Positions 17,490 to 33,277 of a DNA stretch of 64,000 nucleotides are shown here, piece by piece. The position numbers and the translations under genes were made by a program. Under the pieces are notes generated by a model. It saw nothing but the letters and a program-made list of their open reading frames with translations, was not told where the DNA came from and made no database searches. The stretch is from Stratiolaelaps scimitus (lineage: Eukaryota > Arthropoda > Arachnida > Mesostigmata > Laelapidae). Every line of letters starts with the position of its first letter. The first letter of the stretch is position 1. The DNA is taken from NCBI GenBank assembly GCA_019614645.1, contig JABWDB010000005.1, forward strand, positions 1,582,001 through 1,646,000. Reading direction: 5' to 3'.

Positions 17490-18436
17490 CATGGTATCGT
17501 AATCTAAGTCCAATTTGAGGGCGAGCATCTATCTATGTATAGCTCGTAGCATTACACGACCGATCTTGACGACATTTTAGACGTCGCTCAATGAGCTGAG
17601 CGGATACACGAATCGTGATAAAAAAAAACGGCGTCTAGTACTATAACCAAATAGGGAGTGCTATGTACACATACCGCGATTTGATCTAAACTCAATGATT
17701 AAATTGACTCAGGAGGGGACATCGAGTCATTGACACCGATTGACGCATTCAAGCCGAGACGCATTCAAAATTGCTAACCCGGTCGTGGCCATTGACCAAA
17801 GGGCGGCATAAGTTGATTACCGAATGCGTTACCTTAATATTGGTTACCCTTCAGAATTTCAGTGTTGGTATATCTTGTCAGGCATCTCTCTCAGAGTGGA
17901 TTTATCTATGCCAAGTGGATGCCAACAGCCCGTCTACGGTGCCCAGCACTATGTGCGCCTCGACGCATACCCATGGACATTCTATGTCATTCTCCGGCAA
18001 TATATCTGCAGTAATCATTATGTGTGTATCCAGCTTATCCATACAGGCGCACTCGTCCCTGCATTAAAACGCTCATTTGACTGGAATGACAACAAGCTGA
18101 TAGGTGGCGGGTTAATCTACGATCGAGATGTGCCCGTCTCGCTATTGTCGCCACCGGCTAGCAGGACTCTTAACCAAACACGTAGCAGCCGGAGATACAG
18201 CCCATCTCTACCGCACGGAGGGATGCCATATAGAATAATACATTGGGGCAATATTTCGTTCTTGGTGGGGCCAGATTACACAAGATGGTCGTGTTGAGTC
18301 TCACATCCGTAACGAGAAACTCATCTGGCGCATGCAACTCATATAGGTTAAAAGTACAATTAGCCGTGTTTGTATTTATCCGAATGAGTGGCTCGGCCTT
18401 CTGCTAGAACGTCTTACCTGTATAAAACAAGAGAGA

Positions 18437-18461
18437 CTTAGCCGCCCAAGCCACCGCGCTG
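18437..18461 (-). mobile_element. SINE fragment (tRNA-like head only)
   Basis: The bases cttagccgcccaagccaccg with flanks match the outer end of the complete SINE at 31096-31240. The remaining tRNA-like body and tail are not present. Confidence 0.45.
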
Positions 18462-19139
18462 TACAGAACTTAATTAGCTGCAGCGAGAGTTCTTGTTTTA
18501 TCTCTACTCGATTTATTTGAGATGCGGATACGTGAGCGTCCTTGCGTATGCCTGCAGAAATGTTTCCAACATCGATCTGTGCTTGTTGCAAAAATTTCCC
18601 ACGACCTGAACGCCGCGCCACGGCTGTGTACTCGAGGGAGCGAAAACATAGAAGACAAAAAATATTGTGCAAATATGCCTTCTACAAATACTGAGCATAC
18701 TGAGTTACTACTGGAGCTGCTAAGTGATTCATTCGTGATGTGATCTATGACCCCCTATTCCCCCCAGTTAGATGACGTGCACACCCAGAGCTTCATGTTG
18801 TGATACTCATAAAGTCATACGTATAACGTGTTAATGAATGAAATAAACAAAATGATAAGCGACCATAATAAATGTATGATCGTTGAATCGTATGAACGAA
18901 ATCTGGCGTACTATATGCTGTAATGTATAAACGTATATTGTAACTGGCAATGTTAGTGGAGACCGCTAACGAAGTTAGGTCACATCGATCGGCGCCAGGA
19001 ACCGACGATGCGGGCCAAATATTTTCGAGCAATTGAAGCAAACTGAAGTGGCCAAGGAACTCGTTCGTTTGTATCATAGTGTAATTGGTATGATGATGCC
19101 AAATTTCGAGGCTTTACACACTGCTAGTGAGGGTGCAGG

Positions 19140-19178
19140 CTTATTCTCTTCCTTACTTCGAGCAAGGAAGAGAATAAG
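19140..19178. repeat. 15-bp perfect inverted repeat
   Basis: cttattctcttcctt (19140-19154) and aaggaagagaataag (19164-19178) are exact reverse complements around a 9-nt loop. Probably part of a decayed mobile element, since SINE-tail-like sequence (tttattgacggaactgca) follows near 19227. Confidence 0.7.
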
Positions 19179-19377
19179 CAAAAGTGGCCCTGACAATACA
19201 ATATACAACACAATACAAACTGCGGTTTATTGACGGAACTGCAACATACATTGCTTGAGTTCTCGTAAAAAAATAATATTATAGGTAAAAGGTGTAAAAC
19301 ATCACACTGCAACAGACGAAGTTACAGTTGACAACATATTATATCCACGCATACATAGGGGCAAATACAACGACACT

Positions 19378-19450
19378 CAGGTTAAGAGTTGAGGCCTGTC
19401 AGATAGAGGAACAGCTGAGGGTCAGCTCGAAAAACAGTTTTTTTGTTAGT
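19378..19450 (+). repeat. Dispersed ~70-bp repeat, copy 2
   Basis: gttaagagttgaggcctgtc and gtcagctcgaaaaacagttt match the copies near 13400 and, inverted, 43490-43560. Confidence 0.6.
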
Positions 19451-19459
19451 GAGGGTGTC

Positions 19460-20165
19460 GACGAAGATAAGCTAGTCCGCACGGATAGTCAACCCCGTTG
19501 AGGTTAATGTTGAGCTGCTATTAGAGATCGCTTTTCTCCTAACAGGTTAAGTAGGCTAGCATAGAACATCTATGTTGATCTCGGAGCAAACGCACAATAA
19601 ACGCCTGCAAAAGCTGGGGTAAACATGCGTGAGCTATCTGGAACCGTGCAGTCTCCAAGGGGCTATTCTACGGGGATCTCAAGGCAGTGAGGTCACAGTG
19701 TGAAGAGATCCTCATTGCGATCCTCGAAGCGTGCTGTCGCACGAGTCAGAGGAAGCTGAATGAGGTGTGCCTTTTAGATGCCTCCTATTTTTGTTTTTAA
19801 TTGTTGTGTATGTGGATGGTGCGCACAAGTACCTCGCACATGTGTTGACCATGGTTCATTGTTCTTTAAGTTCTACAACTTTTCAGTTGTTCTCTTCTCT
19901 AGGGGTATATATATATATATACTTGTTATTGATTAGCCTTCGCATATACACACGCGCATTCGAGATACCAGGGCTAGCGGCAGAAGGACGAAGGACCCGC
20001 AGGACATCTGCCTCGTTGTTCTTCTGGACGTCAGAAACGCCTTCAACCAAATGAGTTGGAGGGTGACACTAAACGCCCTGGAACGACAAGCAACCTCCCG
20101 CAACCTGCGGCGAGCTACTTTGGCGATAGAACGATTTAAGAACGCACTACATACGCCAGTATGGA
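19460..20165 (+). mobile_element. Non-LTR retrotransposon fragment with reverse-transcriptase motif
   Basis: From about 19993 the plus strand encodes DICLVVLLDVRNAFNQMSW, the RT core motif (LxLDVxNAFNxxxW) of R1/Jockey/CR1-type LINEs, continuing in frame for some 55 codons to a stop at 20175-20177. The upstream bases (19660-19760) include a plausible in-frame element remnant (SQCEEILIAILEACCR). No full ORF, endonuclease or tail is present, so it is a dead fragment. Confidence 0.65.
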
Positions 20166-20325
20166 TAGCCTATTAGATAGAGGCGCAATTTGTTCGGACT
20201 GAAGGATAAGATTGGTTAGGTTAGGAATAGGTGGATTTTGGTTTCAAGTCGAAATTTGTAGAGAAAATCTCATCCGTAATAATAGATGGAAAACACTTTT
20301 CAGTGTTATTTCTATCGCCAATATA

Positions 20326-20331
20326 TTTATT
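20326..20331 (-). other. Poly(A) signal of the PDE6D-like gene
   Basis: tttatt on plus is AATAAA on the minus strand, about 93 nt beyond the stop codon of the PDE6D-like gene, a normal spacing. Confidence 0.5.
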
Positions 20332-20423
20332 ATCATGGCATTGTTATTTAGACCTTTATGTTACGTCCAGCAATAAACGGTGCCACCACCATCGCCATGA
20401 CATCCGTCTATTTCCGTATCGCC

Positions 20424-23233
<2,810 letters not shown>

Positions 23234-25400
23234 CTAAAATCCAACAATGACACATATCTGCTAGAGTATTCATGTCACAAGTGATTCCACCCCAAGCAAT
23301 ATATCGTTACAGCAGGTTCAGTCGACACTGGTTATGCTTGCAGGGCGCACCCAAAACGATCTTGTGTACGAAGTGTTCTCGAGTTGCAACGAGACCAATA
23401 TGCATCTTTTTGGCTGTTGAGTTCGGTGATCTTTCACCGATTTGTCGTCTACTCTACGCAGTCACATAGGAATACTATTGTTACATCCCATTGGCTATGG
23501 TATCTGTTTTCGATACTTGCCCACTAGTGATTACCCGCTACTTCGTTCCATAGCACATATATGCGGGTTCATTACACATCCTTTTTGATATGGACCTATG
23601 CGTCACACACATACACGTGGATCAAGCTGTCGCCCTTCTCTTCACACGGATTACAGGCCACATCGCCAGCGAGGCCCGTGAGATAGGGCCCGCGCATACG
23701 TCTACAAAGCTCAAACGTCTCTCGGATTTTTGTTGTTCGGACCCCGAACGGTTGGGCCGAGTCAATCACATTTGAGCGAAAACAAAATCAACTATTCATC
23801 TGCACTCACACTTTGAAGCTCGTCCCAGACTCGGCGCAAACACCGATATCGTGCGTAGCTGGCTGTATGTACCGCAAAAAGCAAGTCTTCACCATCCTGT
23901 ATACGTGTTGTCGCTTGGTCTCTCTCCCTCTTCTGAGCTGTCTATGTATTGAATTCGCTGGAACAGCTGCTAATGTATCCTTGCACATTGCAAACATTCA
24001 CCGGGTGTCGAACAGTTCGATGGATAGCGGCCAACACGGTTTCGAAGCGGTACGTAAGGGACGCTCGAGTACCTTGTCCCCTGTCGTCTGTGAACACCGA
24101 TGTCTTAAAGCAATCGGCAGAACCGACGGCTGCAGTCATTACAGCTTGATGTGGAATCATATGACTCGGCCGACGGCGAGGAGGGAGGTCTCCGTGTCAC
24201 ATTACCATTTTGGCAGTGCAGCCGAAGCTACACACAACCTTTTTTACTTTTTTTTTACAACCTTTTTACTTTTTTTTTACCGAGAACTTAAACATATGTA
24301 TGTATATTGCAGTTCCGAGAATAAACATTTGATTATGATATGATATGATCCAAACGGTGGTTACCGCTCTATATTATACAACAGCGTATGTAGTACAATA
24401 TGTCTTTGTGCTTTTCAGCATGCGGCCATCGAGAACGTCCTTGCACGGTCTGCTTGAGCACGCACGGACAGTTATACGATGCGGTGGGAGGGTACAGCAG
24501 ACGCAGGTCACGTGTCCCATATTACAGAGAACATAGCGTAAATAGCGAATTTAGAAGGAGCGATTTCTAGTATTTCTACTAAGAAATTATTAATATCTGT
24601 GCTATCATATCAAATATCGAATACTTGCGGCTCCTCTCGTTCCCTGCCTATCGTGATATCGTTTGTGCGCTACAATTGCAATTTCTATTAATAAAAACTC
24701 GCTTGAAACCCAAGGAGCTCGCTCATCTCGGCTGGCCTCGTATGTATGAGAACGAATTCTAATCCACCAATGGATTGAAGGTCATATTTAAAGGTAAAGG
24801 TAAAGGTTTATTGGTTTATTGAAGGAGCTGCAATTTTGTTAAGTATTCTTTGTCAATGTATATTTGGGGCCGAAGCTTTATTAACGAAAGCATTTCTCCT
24901 ATATGTGTACGCGATAACACAGTGTTTTTGTTGATTATAAACGTTTACACATCATATTTGTGTCATTAAACAATATTATGGGTTGGCAATAATCAACCGA
25001 ATGCGTGGTTCATCATTCATTCGCATATGTCACCCCGGATGGCTGACCCGTAATGTCACGCAGGCTGTCGAGAACGCACAAGGTGTTCCCCGCTCACTCA
25101 GGCAAGAGGGGTGGCATCTCTTTAAAAGGGCCATCCTTACACGGGTAGCTTCAACGGTACGTCGAGATGGGCGACCTTCTGAACTCGCTTGGCACGTGGC
25201 AAAACGTCGGCAAGGCGCGCGCGTTACAACTCTGGCGATCGTCTGCCACTGTAGGGCGCTATACGCTTAGGATTCACCCAAACCCATACCAGGTTTCTTA
25301 CGAGGTGAGGTCGGCACATATTGAGTCGAGGTTGTATACTGGAGAAGCCACAACCAACACCTGTTACAGAAACCTGGCCATTCTGTTGAGACTAGGAACA
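23234..25400. other. Interval upstream of the PDE6D-like gene
   Basis: Should contain the missing exon 1 and promoter of the PDE6D-like gene, but I could not identify it. Frames such as 23813-24343 (+) show no known domain. A 25-bp tandem duplication (acctttttactttttttttac) occurs near 24238-24281, and a partial SINE at 24791-24843. Confidence 0.35.
24791..24843 (-). mobile_element. SINE 3'-tail fragment
   Basis: aaggtaaaggtaaaggttta and tattgaaggagctgcaattt match the tail and distal body of the full SINE; the tRNA-like head is missing. Confidence 0.65.
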
Positions 25401-25950
25401 GATGTATAGATATTCGTACATACAGGGTAAATGAATCCTAATGGGTCAAAAGTTCTTCCAACGTGACTCCAAATTGGTCCTTGCAGAGCAGGTTCGTTCT
25501 TCGTAGATAGCCGCAGCTCCTGAAACTCTGGGAACATTGTAATTAGCTCTGTGCCCCAGATAGTAGCGTGATAAGCTTTGCTCCTCTGATGCCTATATTC
25601 ATGTAGCATTCTTGGAGGCCTTCGGGTACGAGGACACCACTTGTCTCTAACGAATTCGAAGTACCTTGCCGAATTATGTTCAATGAGTAATGATAGAAGT
25701 TGGGCAAGTATACAGGCCGGTTAGGCAGGGAAGTTCGCCACTCGAAGCTAGGTTTTTTAGCGCCCATTGAAATCAATGCTACACATCGAGCTTGGCGTGT
25801 GATCCGTCTCCTCCGGCGAGTGCCAGCTCGCAGGTGACATCTGAATCGTATCGAACAATCCAATATCCTATGACAGATTTCCTCATATGTGATGACGTTG
25901 GAGTTTTCGAGTAATTGAAACATGCATCGGCTTTGATGTACGCGCAAACG
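25400..25950 (-). mobile_element. Possible BEL/Pao-type retrotransposon relic
   Basis: Two overlapping minus-strand frames cover this region. One contains SHVGRTFDPLGFIYPV, which resembles the (R/Q)xxDPLGxxxPV motif typical of Pao/BEL polyproteins. The upstream frame is Arg-rich without clear motifs. No LTRs, protease or integrase were recognised. The assignment rests on one motif. Confidence 0.3.
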
Positions 25951-26389
25951 CTTTCGATTTAGGGCAGACGCACCGAACGAAATCGATCATGGGGTATAGT
26001 TTAGTTGGTACAAGCATGATGCAAGATGTCGTTTCTACTAGTGAACTATGAGCACGCACCGCAGAGTTCTATGCAGTTGGAATACAATCGTAGGTTATTG
26101 AATATGGATAACCTAAGAATTCGGATGGCAAAGCTCTATAGCCGAGATTTGTCTTATGTTCACGCCTTACCACATTTTCTATGTAACGAAAAAATAGATA
26201 TGGTTCAAAGTGTTGATTATAGTCTTCACCTTTATGTAAGGTGTTACACACAAAAAAAAACCCGCCAGAGAGAACTGACAAAATTGCTTACGCGGCATCA
26301 TATGCATCGTTGATTTGATTTTAACCCAAACAAATTGGCATGCCTCAAGATGGGTTAAAGTATGCCCAAAAGGTCTTACAACGCCGGGT

Positions 26390-26599
26390 CAGTGAGCCTT
26401 CTTTCAAGGACGTGTTGATCTCGTTGAGAGCTTCTTCCTTGACGAAGTGTTTCGTTGTAACGGTATCGCCCTGCAAAGCAGCAATATTTAGTATCTGTCA
26501 AATAGTCCTATAGGAGTGGACATTTGAGCATCGTCTAACTCACCTTATCGATGAGTACGGTCGACTCTTCATCCATGCCCAGCAAGGACTGCGGACTCT
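26390..26599 (-). CDS. Two 5' exons of an unrecognised gene
   Basis: On minus, an ATG at 26599-26597 opens MKSPQSLLGMDEESTVLIDK and ends at a good donor (AAG|GTGAGT, about 26540). The next exon starts after tgctttgcag (about 26472) with GDTVTTKHFVKEEALNEINT and continues LKEGSLTRR to a donor CGTT|GTAAGA near 26383. Both junctions are canonical and phase-consistent. I do not recognise the protein. It could be the 5' end of the downstream PDE6D-like gene, but the outgoing phase (1) does not match PDE6D-like exon 2 (needs 2), so an additional exon or a different gene is required. Confidence 0.4.
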
Positions 26600-26639
26600 T
26601 CATCCTCCCCTCAGAAAGTAAGTTCTTCAATTACTAATA

Positions 26640-29368
26640 ATGACGGGGTTGTTGCAGTCCAATATTGCATTACTCAAGGGTTATATTCGGAGCTCGAAGT
26701 TCATCTCCTCAGGGAAGGCTCAAGAACGAGGCAAACAACGAGAATCAACGAGAAACGGCGGATTCAAGAACAAATTGTTCTGCTCGTGTATACAAAATAC
26801 CGACGTCAGCTCAACACGAAGTTTATATCCCAGTTGCGAATCGGCGAATAACCCTAAATAGACCTATTTCGAAAGGTACCATTTTCCGGATCTGGCCAAG
26901 CATAAATTTATTCTGTAGCAAATAGTCGGAAATTACTAACGTATGACTTGTGAAGTAGCGGCATGGCACTCTCAACGCCTAGTCGAAACTGAGTGCATAC
27001 GAACGTGTCGAAACTACTATAACAAATGCACCACGTGCCGCGGTTCAACAACACGCTGTTCTCACTACGTGGACGCGATGACGTGCAGCTTACATTTCGC
27101 GTGCAGTCTGCCGTGTTCAGGTGCTGCGAACAGTTCAGACAATATGTACGTCACTGTGTACCGCAAAGCGTAGATCGAGGACGCGATGATTCGTTCTGTG
27201 GCAACAGGAACCTTCATAATTTTGATGAACACAAATAATAAACGTGCTAAATTCTAGAACAAAGACGTTCGCTAGATAGACAGACGATTCAAGGCGTACA
27301 TTTGGGATACGGGAAAGATTCAACGAGATTACCATTTGGCTTCGGCCGCATGCAAATGAATGCCCAGCAAGGTATAGTGCACGCGGAGGCCTTGAGTCTA
27401 GACATTTGTGAGCCCCTTAAAGCGTCGTGCGAGCGGTTCGTGCATTAATATGAAGTGGTAGAACACGAAGCATATCAATTACACTCAATGGTCGTTGGGA
27501 TTCGGCTCACGTAGCAACGTCTTGATCTTCTACTGACTATAATACAGTACGATCGGGCCAAAATCTGTTCATCGTTATGACGAAAGTCCAGATTAAACGA
27601 GACACCTCTATGAGAAAGCAAAATACAACCAGCTCAAAATCGTCACCTTAAAACCAGCCGTATCATCCTGGACAACTATCACAAGCAATATATTATTTAT
27701 GCATATATTAACGTAAAAAAAACTCACAGTTGTACTCGCAAAGCACGAACGCCGTAGCAGATATTTATTTCACGTATGATGTGTATGGACTAGCAGCCCG
27801 GGTGCGTTTGGTCAACAATCATTACCAGTGCAGCATCGTGGAGGCCGATAGAAGTTGTTGTTGCTGTTCTTGGTAGAACCGGTCATCGCGGACTATGCTC
27901 CGACATCGGCCATAGCAAGCGAATGGGATACGCGAGGTCGCGTTTCTCAATACAGATGACCACGGACAATAACCCGTAGGAGCACAAGCGGCAACAATAT
28001 TAACCGTTCCTATGATTTTGGTAAGCAAACATCGATTTTCGAGAGTAATCTGCGATATGGACAGCCTGTTCCGCCAAATTTGCAGTTTACTGTTGTTGTT
28101 TCTCTCTCTCTCTCTTCCTATAAATTTCAGTGGACATCGTTGGTAATCACACGACGGCAGTACTATCTCATACCAATATCATGGCTAAACTTTTCATGGT
28201 GTTAAATGATATAACTAATAATGTTGATGTCGTCGTGCTGTTGTACCGCACAAGTGTTACGTAGCCGAAGCCAAATATTGTGTTCCCCGCTAAGCGAATT
28301 TCATTGAAACCACCATCTCCTTGGATTTTTCCGATTGATAATCACGCCGGCCCGGGGGGGATTCTCAATAACATGGTACGATCCCGTATGACTTGCTTTC
28401 GCTGCGACGTTGTCTGCTCGATCAGATGCGCTGGCTATCTCTCGCAGATTTGAACAGCGACCAATGCTGATACTCGAACACACGATGACAGATATATACA
28501 GAAATAACGTAAGTGGTCAGCAGGCCAATTCCAAGAGAGTGTTACCATTGGATTTCTGGTCTAGCAGATGACACAGCCGAGCCTAGAGGACTTAGGTTTC
28601 TTAAAGTGCGCATAGTTTCTCCTGTTCCTCGGATAACCTGCTTGGCGCTCTGTGGTTTTTGCCGAACAGCGACGCCGAAAATTGTCAAACAGAGTATGTT
28701 GAAGAATCTGAAGTGGTCAGATAAAACAAATGTGCCATTACAATATTTCCGTTCGTGTTCGACGCCAAGAGGCGTTGGCCAATGTTTACCATTCTTTGTT
28801 GTTGTTGCTGTTGTTTATTTGCTGTTTGTTGTAGCTGTTGTTCGTTGTTGTTGTTGCTGTTGTTGTTCCTCGTCAGAATAGATCAGAAGATCATTATTAA
28901 ACGTCCACATAGAGGAGCTAGCTAATTATCATATCTGTTCCAACAGTTTAATTTACTTAACATGCTTCTACACAATCGGCTTAACGTGTGTATACACATT
29001 GGCGCTTTTGCAAGGTACCACTCACACTTTCATAATGAATATTCAACGCACTTCAATCGTAGAGCTCACGTCAAAATCGACGATAATAATATTCGACTGT
29101 GTACGCTCCTGCTAGTTGCTAATTGCTCATTAAAAGAAAAAAATTCGCCCAGCTCGTTCGCGATCGATTTTCGTAGGTATTGCTAATCTTGAGGGACACC
29201 CACCCAACGAAGGCGAAATGGTGTCGGGCGCAAATGGCCTGCCTTGGTAAAACTCAACCAATTGTTATAATTGTGGGGCGACAAAACGGCACGCTGTCTA
29301 TGGCGATCGAGCCTCACATGAGCCGAGTCAGCTGGGTAGGCGGAGACAGTTAAGACGAACATAAATGG
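26640..29368. other. Interval with no supportable gene
   Basis: No domain-bearing frames on either strand. Contents include a (CT)n tract near 28099-28114 and a TTG/TGT-rich stretch at 28797-28868. A terminal exon for the kinase-only gene could lie here but was not recognised. Confidence 0.35.
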
Positions 29369-29596
29369 CTAATGTGTGTCACAGCCCATCTTCGATTTTT
29401 CGTTCCGAATGAAATAGCCTTGTGAGTTCAGAGCATGCGACCATCGAATAACCCGTCGTTGTAGATCATTAGTATAGCTTTCGACTAGAATTGTGGGATT
29501 GCTCCTTAAGTCAGCCAAGGCAAAGAAATCGAAGTGCCGACATAACAAAAGCGTTACTTTGCGAATGCCGGAGTATGATTGTGTTTTGCTACTTAC

Positions 29597-32500
29597 AGTT
29601 TCCACAGTGGGACGTAACATCGGGCTTAGGGCGAGCATATTCCGAATGAGTTCGTGTTCTTCGCAGAATTTCTCCTTGAAGCCCTGCAAATCAGTTTGAC
29701 AGTATCTGACACGTATTTGACGTTACACAACATTGGGGTCTGAAGAAGGTATAGAGTTAAACGAAACTTCAGACGGTCTTCTGATACGTATAACAACAAC
29801 AACCATTTCGAATGCACAATTCATCATGCGTTTAGCGTAAATATATCTACAAGAAAAGATACCATACGCCGAAGCATGAGCAAGGTGCATAGGGGTTTGT
29901 GTCTAGCTGTATCTAGGCTGGGCGTTTACGTCGTAAGGTAAAGGTAAGGTAAAGGTAAAGCTTTATTTGTTTATTAAAGGAACTGCAGTTTTTACACTGC
30001 TTTAGTTCTCTTATATGTCACGAGTGGGCAAGCACCTTTACCTCCGGAAAGATGAATTGCTTAACAGCTGTGAGCTTGACAATTCGCTCCATGGATGTCA
30101 CCATTGGCCACAGTAACTCGAAGAGGATTAGCCCGAGGGCATAAATGTCGACTTTCTGACCATACTTCCTTCCGTTCATCTGCTCAGGGGTCATGTACAT
30201 TGTGGTTCCGATACCGTATGTCAACGTGTGCATGTCGGATGTATCGTGACCATTGCCACCTTGTCCTGTTGCGTCGACTTCGACCGGACTAATACTGGAC
30301 CGTCGTAGCGACGTTCTGCCGGTAATCCTTCCGGTGCCCGCTACCAATCCGAAGTCACCGACCTACGGGATTAGACAAGGGTTTATGATCGAAAAAAAAG
30401 GCCTCTCTCTCACAAAGAGTTCGCACAAGAAGATTACAGCAGAGTTCACAGAACGAGCCAGCAGGTTTGGAGTCAAGTTTGATATGCAAGTTTATACGAG
30501 AAGATGTGATTGCACCTTGGATATTTTGATATTTATTATAATTTCACCATAAGCCACAAGCCGTATGCAAGTCGACAGAGGAGCAAGTTGTATTGACATG
30601 ATCTAAGACTAACACAGAGGGACAACTGCAGGGGGAATCTTGAACTATTTGTAGAAAAAAATCCGGAGACGCCAGCAATCGTCAGCCACTTGAGGAACGT
30701 ACGCGCTGAGAGATCTTACGATGTGTTTCTCTGGCAATGAGTGCTTCATTGTACCAGCTTCATTGTGGAATAAATCGGTTGTGATGAATTGATTTAGTAA
30801 TTTGGTGAAATTCATTGAGGAGACGCTGCTCAACGTCCAGGTAGAAATAAATCTCTTAAAATTAGTGATCCGATTGGTGCGCCGCGCTAGTGAAGCTCAA
30901 ATTGTTCTGCGATAGTAAAAAGGCGTTCTTAATTTTGAATTAACAAATTACAAAGTACCTTAATCACGTTGTCCACTCCGGTTTCGAAGAAAATATTTGA
31001 AGGTTTCAGATCGCGATGAACCAGCCCGCACTTGTGTACGCACGCAACAGCCGAACAAATTTGGTAGAACATTTTCAAAACCTGCACACGGAAGCAAAGG
31101 TAAAGGTTTTATTGGTTTATTAAAGGAGCTGCAATTTTACAATGCTTAAGCTCTCTTATATGTCACGCGGCGGGGCTCGAACCTGCGGCCTTTGGCTTCC
31201 GATAGCCAGAGGCTTAGCCGCCCAAGCCACCGCGCTGACAGAAGGAAAGAAACACAAACGAAATACAAATAAGAAAGAACAAATATAATGAAACAAAAAC
31301 ATAAGACAATAGACGCCTCGATCGGCAGCAGCTGGAAAAAAATTCCCGCTTCCCGGTACAATGGTTTAGTTGCTTCGGCTACTATCGAGAAAATTATCAC
31401 CAATTGCTTTGTCTGTCATCAAGGCAAGAGCAGAACAACAGGTAATCTGCGTGAATCTTCAATGAAAACGCGTTCATTTCGACGCTTAGTCAATGCCCGG
31501 TGATTGGTACCTTGTGACGCTGACGTTCCTGAAATGTTTTCGTCTGCGCGAGCCAATCCTTGAGGGACTCCTGTCGGCATAGCTCCATCTGAATATAGAG
31601 ATATGTTGGTCCCTGGGAATATTTCAAATTGTTGAAAGGCACAAAAACCTCGATCATCGTATGCATCGACACTCAGTTTCCCAGTTCTTCTCCGTTTGAC
31701 CTTGTAAAGGAACTTGATTCGTTTATTAAAGGAGATGCGATTTCACAATTCTCTTATATGTCTCGACTTAGTCGACGACTATTCTCTGCTGTTCCTCCTC
31801 TGGTCATAGCAATTCTGCATATTTCACACGAACACTGTATTATAAAATATAATCGATTGATTGTTACTCAGTTTCACAGCGTTGTGTATTGCCATCGTCA
31901 TTCTTTGGGCGTAAGGCAGCGTACGATCGCGAACACAACCTATTACTGAGGCTCACGCCGGGAAGCAACAAAGGTCAGCTAGTCACTTTGCCCCTGTATA
32001 CGAACCCGGATCCCCGCAATCATTTCATTCCTAGAACAAGAGCTGCTGCTGCTGGTGCTTTTCTTAGCGTAGTCACGAGGAGCTGCCAGTGGCCTTGTCT
32101 CACTGTCAGCTACAGCTTCTCTATGGCGAGTAGCTGTAATACAGCCAGAGCTGCAGAGATCGCATAACGTCAATCAAACAAAATCAATTGAACAAATGCT
32201 TCATTAGTAGTTATTATTAATAATTAAATAATTATCAACGTGTCCTAGCTGTAAACAGCAGAACGAGATGCTTGTTCGGGACCCGCGATATAATAGTGTT
32301 GGTATAGACTAGAGGAACTTTTTTATATAACGTTTTTTAACAGTTACATAACATGAGGTGGATCCACTTAAAATGAAACGTGTTAGGCTTAACATACTTG
32401 CTGTCTGTTGGGGAACTGCTGCCGTCCGAGAGGAAATCGATGAAGTCAGACCCTTCCGTTAGGACTGACTCTTCGCCTTCACTGGTGAGTTTACTCGCCC

Positions 32501-33241
32501 TAGGAGTTGTCGTCGCGTTTTGCGCCCTGTCGCGAACGACCATGTCGCTCTTGGAATCGTCTGAGACTCCACCGTTAAAAGAACTGCCGGAGTAGCCTCC
32601 GCTGTCCCGGTGCTCTTGAGTAGCACGGACGGGTTTGTCGGTCTCCGGCGTCAACAGCAGATGGATCATGCTGACGGAGGATGCGCCGAGCGTTCGCGGT
32701 CTCGCACCGTCAATCACTTGTCGTGCGCAGCCACTCATGCTGGGAGACCTTAGCTGATGCTGTGCCGTGTCTTCGATCGACTCGGAATTAGCTGTCCTCC
32801 CTAAGGATGAATGTCAGATGCAGAACGTGTAAAAGAACGCGCAATTTTGGTGATTGTTTTCCCTCTCATATAAAATGATTATACGTAAGGAAACGTGGCA
32901 AGGAAAACGTCTCGCGCGGATCGGAAATCTTCGAAGCATGTCTGCTAGATTCTGGCTGTTGTTAGCAAAAGACAAAATTTGAATCTGCGTGTCTGTATGG
33001 GAACAGGTACGCCACTAACATTCGGTAGGCGTGACATAAATGTCATCTGACAGGTCGCTTTCCCTTAACAATTCCAGGGCAGTCTTCCGGGTAGGGTCCC
33101 TTTGTCGCTGCCACCCAATGGGAGGGGTTTCTAGCCAGGCGTTATAGTACCTGCCGTAGAAATGCGGATAAACACACATCGAGTTATACGTGTGTGTCAT
33201 GTGTTGCAGTTCTCCGTATCTCAATAAGACTCCACCAGCAG

Positions 33242-33277
<36 letters not shown>

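Larger units (their letters stand above)
16522..19377. other. Intergenic interval between the two convergent PDE6D genes
   Basis: No supportable gene. Contents: a (TA)n tract near 17448-17484, a 25-bp SINE head fragment at 18437-18461, a 157-codon plus-strand frame at 17824-18297 without recognisable domains (not called), and an inverted repeat at 19140-19178. Confidence 0.4.

Noticed and set aside
17824..18297. 157-codon plus-strand frame as a gene
   Set aside because: It starts with ATG, but no domain, splice context or recognisable composition supports it, and overlapping frames of similar length exist.
23813..24343. 176-codon plus-strand frame
   Set aside because: Contains a poly-T derived Phe-rich end and no domain; it overlaps simple tandem duplications.
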